A stretch of 64,000 nucleotides of DNA from Lutibaculum baratangense AMV1 (GTDB lineage Bacteria; Pseudomonadota; Alphaproteobacteria; Rhizobiales; Tepidamorphaceae). The notes beneath the pieces are model-generated. The model was not told where the DNA came from. It saw only the letters and a list, made by a program, of their open reading frames with translations, and did not search any database. Below, in pieces: positions 34,608-43,292 of this stretch. The stretch is from assembly GCF_000496075.1 (NCBI RefSeq), contig NZ_AWXZ01000007.1, positions 62,001 to 126,000 of the forward strand, read 5' to 3'. Position 1 is the first letter of the stretch, and every line of letters begins with the position of its first letter. Made by a program: the position numbers and the translations under genes.

Positions 34608-37559
34608 ATGAGACAGGAACCGGAGAGCAGGGAACCGGTGGCCGACGGGCCCGGGCGCATCGAAGCCCTTCTCGACGACCTCGGCTCGACGGCATGGACC
34701 GGCGAGGTCGCGGCCGATATCGGCACGCGCATCGTCCACTCGACGGACAACAGCCTCTACCAGCTCCGGCCCGGGGCGGTGCTCTTTCCCCGCACCGCCG
34801 AGGACATCCGCCTCGTGGCGGAGCTCGCCGCGCGCCATCGCGTGGCCGTCTCCGCCCGCGGCGGCGGCACCGGCACGAACGGCCAGTCGCTCACCGAGAG
34901 CGTCATCCTCGACACCTCCCGGCACATGAACCGGATAGGCAGCTTCGATGCCGACGCAGGGACCGTGACCGTCGAGCCGGGGGTGGTTCTCGACCAGCTG
35001 AACGCCTTCCTCGCGCCGCATGGCTGTTTCTTCCCGCCCGCCGTCTCGACCGCCTCGCGCGCGACGGTCGGCGGCATGGTGGCGACGGATGCCTCGGGCC
35101 AGGGCTCGCGGCACTACGGCAAGACCTCCGACTACATCGTCGGCATGGACATCGTGCTCGCCGGCGGCGAGACGTTCCGCGTCACCGACCTGTCGCCCGG
35201 GGAGGCGCGGGAGGTGTGCGCCCGCGGCGACCGGATCGGCGAGATCCACCGCGCCGTCATCGACGAGATCGCTCCGCGCCGCGAGCTGATCGAGCGGGTC
35301 TTCCCGCGCATGAACCGCGGCCTCACCGGCTACAATCTGCGCGACGCGGTCACACCCGACGGCGGCCTCCGGCTCGCGAAGCTCCTCGCCGGCTCCGAGG
35401 GCACGCTCGCCTGGACGACGTCGCTGACGCTGAAGGTGCGCCGCAAGCCGAGGCTGCGCGCCGTCGTCATCGTCGCCTATGACGATTTCCGCGTTGCGCT
35501 CGCGGACGTGCCGCGCATGGTCGAGGCGGATCCGCTGGCGGTCGAGATCGTGGACGACAAGATCCTGCGCATCGCCGCCGACGCGCCGATCTGGTCGCAG
35601 CTCAAGGACACGCTCGGCGACATCGACGCGAAGGCCCTGCTCTTCGTCGAGTTCACCGGAGACGACGAGGCCGAGGTCGAGGAGAAGGTCGCCGGGCTGA
35701 CCGCCATTCTCGACCGTGGGCCGAAGAAGGAGATCGCAAGCAAGGTCGCCACCGCGCCGGCGGCGATCGCCGGCATCTGGGACATGCGGAAGCAGGCGGT
35801 CGGTCTTCTCGGCGCGCTCGAGGGACAGCGGCGCGCAAGCCCCTTCGTCGAGGACTGCGCCGTGCCGCCCGAGCGGCTCCCGGCCTTCGTCGAGGGCTTC
35901 CGCGCGATCCTCGACGGGCACGGCCTGGACTACGGCATGTTCGGCCATGCCGATGTCGGCTGCCTCCACGTGCGCCCGACGATCGACATGACGACGGCGC
36001 ACGACCGCGCGCTCGTGCGCCGCGTCTCCGACGCCGTGGCGGCGCTCGCGAAGGAGAATGGCGGCCTGCTCTGGGGCGAGCACGGGCGCGGCTTCCGGGC
36101 GGAGTACTCCCCCTTCTTCTTCGGCGACGAGCTCTACGCCGTCCTCCGGCGCATCAAGAAGGCGTTCGACCCGCTGAACGTCATGAACCCCGGCAAGCTC
36201 GCCGTGCCGGAGGGAAACGACGCTCCGATCAGCCGCATCGACGAGGTGCCGTTCCGCGGGGCGGCCGACGAGGAGATCTCCGACGCCTATCTCGCCGAGT
36301 TCGCGAAGGCGGTCGCCTGCAACGGCAACGCGGCCTGCCACAACTGGGACGCCCTCGACGCGATGTGCCCCTCCTACAAGGCGACGCGCGACCGGGTGCA
36401 GTCGCCGAAGGGGCGCGCCGCCCTGATGCGCGAGTGGGCGCGCCTGTCGTCGACCGGCGAGGATCCGGCCGCGCTGGCCCGCGTCGAAGAGGCGCTTCAT
36501 GCCTCGCTGGAGACCTGCCTCTCCTGCAAGGCCTGCACGAGCCAGTGCCCCATCAAGGTCGACATCCCGATGATGAAGTCGGCCTTCCTGGAGCGGCACT
36601 ACCGGAACCACCCGCGCCCGACGCGCGACCGCCTCGTGCGGCGGATGGAGCCGGTGACGCTCGCCCTGCGTCGCCTGCCGCGCCTGGCGAACCTCGCGCT
36701 CGGCAACCGGGCGAGCGCCGCCGTCGCGCGGCGCACCTTCGGGATGGTCGACCTGCCGAGCTTCGCGGAGACGACGCTCGAGGCGGGGCTGCGCCATCGC
36801 GGCTTGCGCATGCTGCGCCCGGGTGAAGCGCCGCATGCGCGGACGGAGAAGCCGCAGGTCGTGCTGGTGCCCGACAGCTTCCTCGGCACGTTCGACACCG
36901 CCGTTCTCCTCGCCGCCCTCGACGTGCTCGTGGCGCTCGGCCACGAGGTCCACGTCGCGCCGCTGCGCCCGAACGGCAAGGGGTTGCAGGTTCGTGGGTA
37001 TCTGGACGACTTCCGGCACGTCCGCGACCGCCGCGTGAAGGAGTGCGAGGCCCTGGCGTCCCGAGGCATGCCGCTCGTCGGCGTGGAGCCCGTCGTGACG
37101 CTCCTGCACGGGAGCGAGTACGTCCGCGCCCACGGGGGGACGAAGCCCGGTTACGAGATCGTCTCGGTCGACCGCTTCCTCGCCGACGCCGTCGCGTCCG
37201 GCGCCGTCGCGTCTCCGTCATCCGCGAGGCGGCGCTACCACCTCCTCGCCCACTGCTCGGAGAAGACGGCCGACCCGGCCGGCGCGCGGCGGTGGCAGGG
37301 GATCTTCGCAGCCTTCGGGCAGGATCTCTCGCCGGTGCGCACCGGATGCTGCGGCATGGCAGGTCTCTTCGGCCATGAGGCCGAACACCGCGAGATGTCC
37401 CGAAGGCTCTATGAGATGTCGTGGGCGGCGGCGGTCGATGGGGGCGAAGGCGAGCCACTGGCGACGGGGTATTCGTGCCGGTCCCAGGCACACCGCTTCG
37501 GCGGCCGTCGCCTCCGCCATCCGCTCGAGGCGCTGGCGGAGCTCCAGCCCCTCGGCTGA
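34608..37559 (+). CDS. FAD-linked oxidase with C-terminal Fe-S region (YdiJ / D-2-hydroxyacid dehydrogenase type)
   Basis: A 983-residue flavo-iron-sulfur dehydrogenase. Residues about 40-200 are the FAD_binding_4 domain (SARGGGTGTNGQSL, GGMVATDASGQGSRHYGKTSD), 200-510 the FAD-oxidase C-terminal domain (GLLWGEHGRGFRAEY with the catalytic His), 560-680 a ferredoxin-like Fe-S domain (CNGNAACHNWDALDAMCPSYK and CLSCKACTSQCPIKVDIP), and 860-930 a CCG-type region (HCSEK, TGCCGMAGLFGHE). The size and order match YdiJ, a D-2-hydroxyglutarate dehydrogenase. Beside a TRAP carrier and lactonase-like enzyme it likely oxidises an imported 2-hydroxy acid. Confidence 0.88.
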   Translation: MRQEPESREPVADGPGRIEALLDDLGSTAWTGEVAADIGTRIVHSTDNSLYQLRPGAVLFPRTAEDIRLVAELAARHRVAVSARGGGTGTNGQSLTESVILDTSRHMNRIGSFDADAGTVTVEPGVVLDQLNAFLAPHGCFFPPAVSTASRATVGGMVATDASGQGSRHYGKTSDYIVGMDIVLAGGETFRVTDLSPGEAREVCARGDRIGEIHRAVIDEIAPRRELIERVFPRMNRGLTGYNLRDAVTPDGGLRLAKLLAGSEGTLAWTTSLTLKVRRKPRLRAVVIVAYDDFRVALADVPRMVEADPLAVEIVDDKILRIAADAPIWSQLKDTLGDIDAKALLFVEFTGDDEAEVEEKVAGLTAILDRGPKKEIASKVATAPAAIAGIWDMRKQAVGLLGALEGQRRASPFVEDCAVPPERLPAFVEGFRAILDGHGLDYGMFGHADVGCLHVRPTIDMTTAHDRALVRRVSDAVAALAKENGGLLWGEHGRGFRAEYSPFFFGDELYAVLRRIKKAFDPLNVMNPGKLAVPEGNDAPISRIDEVPFRGAADEEISDAYLAEFAKAVACNGNAACHNWDALDAMCPSYKATRDRVQSPKGRAALMREWARLSSTGEDPAALARVEEALHASLETCLSCKACTSQCPIKVDIPMMKSAFLERHYRNHPRPTRDRLVRRMEPVTLALRRLPRLANLALGNRASAAVARRTFGMVDLPSFAETTLEAGLRHRGLRMLRPGEAPHARTEKPQVVLVPDSFLGTFDTAVLLAALDVLVALGHEVHVAPLRPNGKGLQVRGYLDDFRHVRDRRVKECEALASRGMPLVGVEPVVTLLHGSEYVRAHGGTKPGYEIVSVDRFLADAVASGAVASPSSARRRYHLLAHCSEKTADPAGARRWQGIFAAFGQDLSPVRTGCCGMAGLFGHEAEHREMSRRLYEMSWAAAVDGGEGEPLATGYSCRSQAHRFGGRRLRHPLEALAELQPLG

Positions 37560-38070
37560 CGGGAGGCACGACCCGGCATCCCGGCGACCCTGCCCCTGGG
37601 GAGCCGCGGCCACCTCGCGATCCCGCCAGTAGAAGGTCAGGGCCCGCCTCGCGGAGATCGTCACGCAGGCGAACATCCGGGACATCTATGGCCTCGATGC
37701 GAGCGTCGGCGATTTCGCCGGCCACCGGGTCGTCCACTTCTACCTTGCCGACACGGTGGCCGACTGACCGCTCCGACAAGATCCTCTGCCGCCTCCCGGC
37801 GGAGTTCGGCGTTGAAGCATGTGTCGGAACGAGGTTCGGCGGCCGGCGCCTGCTCATGCCCTCGGACTCCGTCCCCGCGGCTCTCGGGAAGCGAGCATCG
37901 ACTGGACAGGCTGCCCATGGTGCCGATATAGACCGCCCTGTCTGCCGAACCCCGCGATGCTGGCGGTTCTCTTCCGCTTCTCGTGACGGAAGGGTCGCGA
38001 GCGGGCGTGGCGCGGCAGGTCGAACGATCCTCCCGGCAGCAAGGCGGAGGCGCCCTGCCGTCCCTGCGGA
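37560..38070. other. Gene-poor decayed stretch between the oxidase gene and the tRNA
   Basis: About 510 bases with no intact gene. It holds an ABC-ATPase C-terminal remnant (37633-37767, annotated separately). Beyond that I see only GC-rich sequence lacking start sites, motifs or terminator-like hairpins. Its position just upstream of a tRNA, together with a gene remnant, is compatible with past integration and loss, but no attachment repeat was found. Confidence 0.5.
37633..37767 (+). pseudogene. Remnant of an ABC transporter ATP-binding protein (FecE/HmuV-like C terminus)
   Basis: The frame from 37633 to the TGA at 37765-37767 reads RLAEIVTQANIRDIYGLDAS and then VGDFAGHRVVHFYLADTVAD. The NI-R-IYG-D/V-V pattern is the C-terminal signature of siderophore/cobalamin-type ABC ATPases. 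An in-frame TAG lies immediately upstream (37630-37632), and no Walker motifs are found nearby, so only a short fossil remains. Confidence 0.5.
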
Positions 38071-38146
38071 GGGCCCGTAGCTCAATGGTTAGAGCCGGCC
38101 GCTCATAACGGTCTGGTTGCAGGTTCGAGTCCTGCCGGGCCCACCA
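38071..38146 (+). tRNA. tRNA with CAU anticodon (probably tRNA-Ile2; elongator Met possible)
   Basis: A full cloverleaf can be drawn: acceptor GGGCCCG / CGGGCCC, D-arm GCTC / GAGC, anticodon stem GGCCG / CGGTC around loop CTCATAA, T-arm GCAGG-TTCGAGT-CCTGC, and an encoded CCA. The 1-72 pair is formed, so it is not the initiator. The 8-base D-loop (AATGGTTA) and overall sequence resemble tRNA-Ile2, which needs TilS lysidine modification, more than elongator tRNA-Met. Confidence 0.93.
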
Positions 38147-38194
38147 CTCCTCCTGTCAGTCGCCTGCGCGACGGAGACACACCCTTCGCGGCCC

Positions 38195-38905
38195 TCAGGA
38201 CGTTCCGAACTGCTCGTTGAAGGCGTAGCCCGCGCCGCGGACGGTTCGGATCGGATCGGATCGCCGGCCACGGTTGATCGACTTGCGCAGCCGGCCGATA
38301 TGGACGTCGACGGTCCTCTCGTCCACGTAGACGTCACGTCCCCACACGCCGTCGAGAAGCTGCTCTCGCGTGAACACGCGGCCCGGGCTCTGCATCAGGA
38401 ACTCGAGCAGCCGGAACTCCGTCGGCCCCAGATGCACCTCGCGGCCGTTGCGGCGCACCCGATGCGTGTCGCGGTTGAGCTCGATGTCTCCGGCATTCAG
38501 CACCGTCGCGACGAGCTGCGGCTTCGAGCGGCGCAGGAGCGCCTTGATGCGCGCCATCAGCTCCGGGATCGAGAACGGCTTCACGACGTAGTCGTCGGCG
38601 CCCGTCGAGAGGCCGCGAATGCGCTCGCTCTCCTCGCCCCGGGCGGTCAGCATGATGATCGGCATCCCGTTGAGCTCCGGCTTCGAGCGGATGCGGCGGC
38701 AGAGCTCGATGCCGGAGATGCCGGGCAGCATCCAGTCGAGGAGAACGAGGTCCGGTGCGCCCTCGAAGAGCCTCGTCTCCGCCTCGTCGCCACGCTCCAC
38801 CGCGTCGACCTCGTAGCCTTCCGCCTCTAGGTTGTAGCGGATGAGAAGGCTCAGCGGCTCCTCGTCCTCCACGATCATGATCTTGGGAGCGGTCGCCAGG
38901 GTCAT
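38195..38905 (-). CDS. phoB: Phosphate regulon response regulator PhoB
   Basis: A 236-residue OmpR-family regulator. The receiver domain has IMIVEDEEP, phospho-acceptor Asp 57 in VLLDWMLPG, MLTARGEE and KPFSIPEL; the C-terminal winged helix has LGPTEFRLLEFLMQSPG and the recognition-helix/wing region VYVDERTVDVHIGRLRKSIN. It is the last gene of pstSCAB-phoU-phoB, 6 bases after phoU. The cognate sensor PhoR is not in the window. Confidence 0.95.
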   Translation of the reverse strand: MTLATAPKIMIVEDEEPLSLLIRYNLEAEGYEVDAVERGDEAETRLFEGAPDLVLLDWMLPGISGIELCRRIRSKPELNGMPIIMLTARGEESERIRGLSTGADDYVVKPFSIPELMARIKALLRRSKPQLVATVLNAGDIELNRDTHRVRRNGREVHLGPTEFRLLEFLMQSPGRVFTREQLLDGVWGRDVYVDERTVDVHIGRLRKSINRGRRSDPIRTVRGAGYAFNEQFGTS

Positions 38906-38911
38906 GACGCG

Positions 38912-39652
38912 TCAGTCCCGTCCGATGTTCGACGGCTTGTCGCCGAGTTCGACGGACGTCAGGCTCGACTGGTCGCTCTTCGGCCGCGGCCCGCGCAGGG
39001 GACGCCCGGAGATGAGATAGTGGATCGTCTCGGCGATATTCGTGGAGTGGTCGCCGATGCGCTCGATGTTCTTGGCGGCAAAGAGCAGGTGCGTCGAGAA
39101 GGTGATGTTGCGCGGATCCTCCATCATGTAGGTCAGCATCTCGCGGAAGATGGAGGTGTAGATCGCGTCGAGCTCGGTGTCGCGGTGCCACACGTCGACA
39201 GCGCGGTCGATATCCCGACGCGTGTAGGCGTCGAGCACGTCCTTCAGCTGCTCGAGCGCCATGCGCGCCATGTGGTCGAGGCCGGGAACGCCCTTGTGCG
39301 GCCACGCCTCGGTGTGGATCGCGAGCGAGCGCTTCGCGACGTTCTTCGCGAGGTCGCCGATCCGCTCGAGGTCGGCTGCGATCCGGATCGCCGCCATGAC
39401 CTCCCGCAGGTCGGACGCCATCGGCTGGCGCCGGGCGATCAGCAGGACCGCCTGCTCCTCCACCTCGGCCTCGAGCTCGTCGATGCGCACGTCGCCGTCG
39501 ATCACGGCGTGGGCGAGGTCCTCGTCCCGGCGGTCGAAGGCGTGCACCGCGTCCGTCAGGATCTTCTCCGCCAGCCCGCCCATCTGGGCGATCCGCACGG
39601 CGAGCTCGTTCAGCTCGTGATCGAAGGCGGAGACTGTGTGTTCGCTCGTCAT
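38912..39652 (-). CDS. phoU: Phosphate signalling protein PhoU
   Basis: A 246-residue all-helical protein with two PhoU repeats: the first with FDHELNELAVRIAQMGGLAE and DLREVMAAIRIAADLERIGD, the second with THLLFAAKNIERIGDHSTNIAE. The paired E-R-I-G-D motifs bind metals. PhoU links the Pst transporter to PhoR/PhoB signalling. It lies between pstB and phoB in the expected order. Confidence 0.95.
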   Translation of the reverse strand: MTSEHTVSAFDHELNELAVRIAQMGGLAEKILTDAVHAFDRRDEDLAHAVIDGDVRIDELEAEVEEQAVLLIARRQPMASDLREVMAAIRIAADLERIGDLAKNVAKRSLAIHTEAWPHKGVPGLDHMARMALEQLKDVLDAYTRRDIDRAVDVWHRDTELDAIYTSIFREMLTYMMEDPRNITFSTHLLFAAKNIERIGDHSTNIAETIHYLISGRPLRGPRPKSDQSSLTSVELGDKPSNIGRD

Positions 39653-39683
39653 GTCGTTCCTCCCTCGCCGCCGGGCGGCGACG

Positions 39684-40565
39684 TCAGCCGAAGCGGCCGG
39701 TGATGTAGTCGAGGGTCCGCTGGTCCTGCGGGTTCGTGAAGATCTGCTCCGTCGGCCCGACCTCCACGAGGTTGCCGAGGTGGAAGAAGGCCGTGCGCTG
39801 CGAGACGCGCGCCGCCTGCTGCATCGAGTGGGTCACGATGACGATGCAGTAGTTCTCCTTCAGCTCGTCGATCAGCTCCTCGATCTTCGCGGTCGCGATC
39901 GGATCGAGCGCGGAGGCCGGCTCGTCCATCAGGATCAGTTCGGGGCTGACGGCGATCGCTCGGGCGATGCAGAGGCGCTGCTGCTGGCCGCCGGAGAGCC
40001 CCGTCCCCGGCTCGTGCAGCCGATCCTTCACCTCGTTCCAGAGGCTCGCCTTCTGGAGGCTCGTGCTCACGATCTCCTCCAGATCCGATTTGTCCCCGGC
40101 AAGGCCATGGATGCGCGCGCCGTAGGCGACGTTGTCGAAGATCGACTTCGGGAACGGATTGGGCTTCTGGAACACCATGCCGACGCGGGCGCGTAGCTCG
40201 ACGACGTCGAGACCGGGCTCGTAGATGTCGCGCCCATCGAGCTCGATCCGGCCAGTGACGCGGGTGCCGGCAATCGTGTCGTTCATGCGGTTGAGGCAGC
40301 GCAGGAAGGTCGACTTGCCGCAACCCGAGGGGCCGATGAGCGCGGTGACGGAGCGATCCTCGACGTCGAGGTTCACGTCGAACAGAGCCTGCTTTTCCCC
40401 GTAGAAGACGCACACGTCGCGCGCCGTGGCCTTCAATGGGTTCGGCTCGCGGTCGAGGCGCTGATTTTCGGCGAACGACCGGCCCGAGCTTGCCGGCGTT
40501 CCGTTTCCTTCATCCTGGCCCGTCGCCATCTCTCTGGTCTTCATGTCGTTTTCCATGGAGTTCAC
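39684..40565 (-). CDS. pstB: Phosphate ABC transporter ATP-binding protein PstB
   Basis: Walker [12 protein letters not shown], signature [14 protein letters not shown] and Walker [21 protein letters not shown] identify PstB. The 293-residue version starts with GTG at 40565 and overlaps the pstA stop (GTGA); ATGs at 40556 and 40544 give slightly shorter products and are also plausible. The N-terminal 40 residues are non-conserved and charged. Confidence 0.95.
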   Translation of the reverse strand: MNSMENDMKTREMATGQDEGNGTPASSGRSFAENQRLDREPNPLKATARDVCVFYGEKQALFDVNLDVEDRSVTALIGPSGCGKSTFLRCLNRMNDTIAGTRVTGRIELDGRDIYEPGLDVVELRARVGMVFQKPNPFPKSIFDNVAYGARIHGLAGDKSDLEEIVSTSLQKASLWNEVKDRLHEPGTGLSGGQQQRLCIARAIAVSPELILMDEPASALDPIATAKIEELIDELKENYCIVIVTHSMQQAARVSQRTAFFHLGNLVEVGPTEQIFTNPQDQRTLDYITGRFG

Positions 40566-41842
40566 CAGCTTTTCTCAAGGCGCTGCCGCAGGAAGATGGC
40601 AATGCCGTTCATGACGATCAGGAAGCCCAGAAGCACGAGAATTCCCGCCGACGTCAGTGCGACGAAGCCGCGCTCGGGGCTGTCGGCCCAGATGAATATC
40701 TGGGTCGGCAGGGCCGTCGAAGAGCTGAGCAGCCCGCCGGGGGGGCTGGTGATGAAGGCGTTCATGCCGATCAGGAGGAGCGGAGCCGTCTCGCCGAGGG
40801 CCTGCGCCAGACCGATGATCGTCCCGGTCAGGATGCCCGGCAGAGCCAGCGGCAGGACGTGATGCATGATGACCTCGTGACGCGAGGCGCCGACACCGAG
40901 CGCGGCCTCCCGGATCGACGGCGGCACCGCCTTCAGTGATGCCCGCGTGACGATGATGATCGTCGGAAGCGTCATCAGCGAGAGCACCAATCCGCCGACG
41001 AGTGGCGCGGAGCGCGGCATACCGAACCACCCGAGGAACACGGCAAGCCCAAGCAGGCCGAAGACGATCGACGGCACCGCGGCGAGGTTGTTGATGTTCA
41101 CCTCGACGAGCTCCGTCCAGCGGTTCTTCGGCGCGAACTCCTCGAGATAGACCGCCGCCCCGACTCCCATCGGCACCGAGATCAGGAAGCAGACGAGAAG
41201 GGCGAAGAATGAGCCGACGATCGCGCCGGCGAGGCCGGCGAGCTCCGGGAAGCGGCTGTCGGCATTGAAGAAGAGCCCCCAGTTGAACCTCGTCTCGACG
41301 CGGCCGTCCTCCTCCAACTGCTCGAAGAGCGAGATCTGCTCGTCGTTCAGGCGGCGGCGGTTCTCCGGCAAGTCGCGATCGATGATGCCCTTGTTGAGCT
41401 GGTCGTAAGGATCTGACGCGGGTATCGCGACATCTACAGTGCGTCCCACGAGAGTGGGATCGTCGTAGACTGCGCTCCTGAGCAGGAACTGCGCATTGTT
41501 GGTGAGGATCTGCCCCGCCCTCCGAAGCGCTGGCCCCTCCAGTCCAGGGAACAGCTGCTCGATCGACCGCGACAGGATCTCCCGGTAGTTCCCTTCCGTT
41601 GGCGAGCGCGCGTCAACGAGTTCGGCATCGAACGTCACGGGCAGGCTGATGGTGGTCTGGATGAAGCCGCGATATCCCGTGAACACGAGGGTCGTGACCA
41701 GGATGCCGAGGAGGAGGATCGCAATCCCGATCGCGCTCATCCCGTAGATGCGCAGACGTCGGTCGGCGGCGTAGCGTCGACGACGCCTGGCCGCTGCCGC
41801 TTCCCCACTCCAGTCATGCGTACGGTCCGCGATCGAGCTCAT
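40562..41842 (-). CDS. pstA: Phosphate ABC transporter permease PstA
   Basis: A 426-residue permease, longer than the roughly 296 residues of E. coli PstA because of an N-terminal DUF3333-type extension: one membrane helix (about residues 33-55) and a periplasmic region up to about residue 195. The C-terminal core holds six helices and the EAA loop ([21 protein letters not shown]). This architecture is common in Rhizobiales. It overlaps pstC by 4 bases. Confidence 0.94.
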   Translation of the reverse strand: MSSIADRTHDWSGEAAAARRRRRYAADRRLRIYGMSAIGIAILLLGILVTTLVFTGYRGFIQTTISLPVTFDAELVDARSPTEGNYREILSRSIEQLFPGLEGPALRRAGQILTNNAQFLLRSAVYDDPTLVGRTVDVAIPASDPYDQLNKGIIDRDLPENRRRLNDEQISLFEQLEEDGRVETRFNWGLFFNADSRFPELAGLAGAIVGSFFALLVCFLISVPMGVGAAVYLEEFAPKNRWTELVEVNINNLAAVPSIVFGLLGLAVFLGWFGMPRSAPLVGGLVLSLMTLPTIIIVTRASLKAVPPSIREAALGVGASRHEVIMHHVLPLALPGILTGTIIGLAQALGETAPLLLIGMNAFITSPPGGLLSSSTALPTQIFIWADSPERGFVALTSAGILVLLGFLIVMNGIAIFLRQRLEKSW

Positions 41843-43224
41843 TCGTAGCTCTCCCGATATCTCTGCACGATCTTCAGCGCCACGATGTTGAGCGAGAGCG
41901 TCACGACGAAGAGAACGAGGCCGAGTGCGAAGGCCGCGAGCGTCTTCGGACTGTCGAACTCCGTGTCGCCGATCAGCAGCGTGACGATCTGGACCGTCAC
42001 CGTGGTGACGGAGTCGAGGGGGTTCAGCGTGAGGGTCGCCATGAGGCCTGCAGCCATGACGACGATCATGGTCTCGCCGATGGCGCGGCTGGCCGCCAAC
42101 AGAATGCCGCCGACTATTCCGGGCAGCGCCGCCGGCAGAAGCACCTGCATCATGGTCTCCGCCCTCGTCGCACCCAATGCGAGGGCACCGTCGCGCATGG
42201 CGCGGGGCACGGCCTTGAGCGCATCGTCGGACAGCGACGAGATGAAGGGCAGGATCATGATGCCCATCACGCCGCCGGCCGCCAGCGCGCTATTCGGGGA
42301 GACGGCGATGCCCATCGCGGAACCGGCTTCGCGCACGGCCGGGGCGACCGTCAGCACAGCGAAGAAGCCGTATACGACGGTCGGGATGCCCGCCAGGATC
42401 TCGAGCAGCGGCTTCACGACGTTTCGCACCCGGCTGTCGGCGTACTCGACGAGGTAGATCGCGGCGAAAAGGCCGATAGGTGTGGCCACCAGCATGGCGA
42501 TGAAGGCGATCAGAAGCGTTCCGACGAAGATCGGGATGGCACCGAAGGCGCCCGCACCCGCGACCTGGTCCGCCCGGATCGGCATCTGGGGCTCCCAGTT
42601 GAGCCCGAAGAAGAACTCCGTCGGCGGGACGATGGCGAAAAAGCGCATCGCCTCGAACACGAGCGAGGCGACGATGCCGATGGTTACCAGGATCGCTGCG
42701 ACCGAACACGCGATCATAAGGCCGGAGACGAACAGCTCGAAGCCATTCCGCGCTCGAAAGCGTGGCGCCAGGCGCGAGCGCGCCACGAACAGCGCGACGA
42801 TGGCGGCACTCAGGCCCACGACCAGCATCGCCCAACGGGCAATCCGCTCCCACACCGCGTAGCGCTCGGCAGCCTCGACGATTGCGGGGCTGGGTTCGGT
42901 GAAGATGCGGCCGGCGGCGACGTTGTGGATCTCGCTCAACAGAAGCGACAGCCGGGCGGAGCTCACGCCGTTCGTCATGTCGTCGGGCAGGCTCGCAAGG
43001 AGCAGCTGGTTGATGACCATCCCTTGCAGGAGCAGCCACAGCAGGACGAGGATCAATGCGGGGATGCCCACCCAGACGGCGACGAAGGCGCCATGATAGA
43101 CGGGTAGCGAGTGCACCTCGCGCCCGACCTGCGCTTGAAATCGGCGTCCCGCCGACTGGCCGATGAAGTAGGCGACGATCGACAGCACGGCGATCGCGAG
43201 AAATGCGTAACCTGCCACGGCCAC
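41839..43224 (-). CDS. pstC: Phosphate ABC transporter permease PstC
   Basis: A 461-residue permease with an N-terminal PstC-N-type extension (membrane helices near residues 3-20 and 50-70 and around 130-150) before the canonical core with PIGLFAAIYLVEYAD and the EAA loop RDGALALGATRAETMMQVLLP. The start is GTG at 43224 with GAGAGGTG upstream. A strong stem-loop separates it from pstS. Confidence 0.93.
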   Translation of the reverse strand: MAVAGYAFLAIAVLSIVAYFIGQSAGRRFQAQVGREVHSLPVYHGAFVAVWVGIPALILVLLWLLLQGMVINQLLLASLPDDMTNGVSSARLSLLLSEIHNVAAGRIFTEPSPAIVEAAERYAVWERIARWAMLVVGLSAAIVALFVARSRLAPRFRARNGFELFVSGLMIACSVAAILVTIGIVASLVFEAMRFFAIVPPTEFFFGLNWEPQMPIRADQVAGAGAFGAIPIFVGTLLIAFIAMLVATPIGLFAAIYLVEYADSRVRNVVKPLLEILAGIPTVVYGFFAVLTVAPAVREAGSAMGIAVSPNSALAAGGVMGIMILPFISSLSDDALKAVPRAMRDGALALGATRAETMMQVLLPAALPGIVGGILLAASRAIGETMIVVMAAGLMATLTLNPLDSVTTVTVQIVTLLIGDTEFDSPKTLAAFALGLVLFVVTLSLNIVALKIVQRYRESYE

Positions 43225-43247
43225 CTCTCATCCAGTGCGCGGGAAGA

Positions 43248-43275
43248 CCTGCGCCGCCAGGAGCGGCGGCGCAGG
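43248..43275 (-). promoter_or_regulatory. Intercistronic stem-loop between pstS and pstC
   Basis: Arms CCTGCGCCGCC (43248-43258) and GGCGGCGCAGG (43265-43275) form a perfect 11-bp stem around a 6-base loop, without a T-run on either side. It sits just after the pstS stop, where such structures protect the abundant binding-protein mRNA and reduce downstream expression. Confidence 0.65.
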
Positions 43276-43292
43276 GGAACTCCACGGGAGGC

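Noticed and set aside
37218-37685. Minus-strand open frame of 155 residues
   Set aside because: It is antisense to the end of the FAD/Fe-S oxidase, with shadow composition and no start context.
38071-38146. Initiator tRNA-fMet
   Set aside because: The first acceptor pair is formed and the anticodon stem lacks the three G-C pairs typical of initiators.
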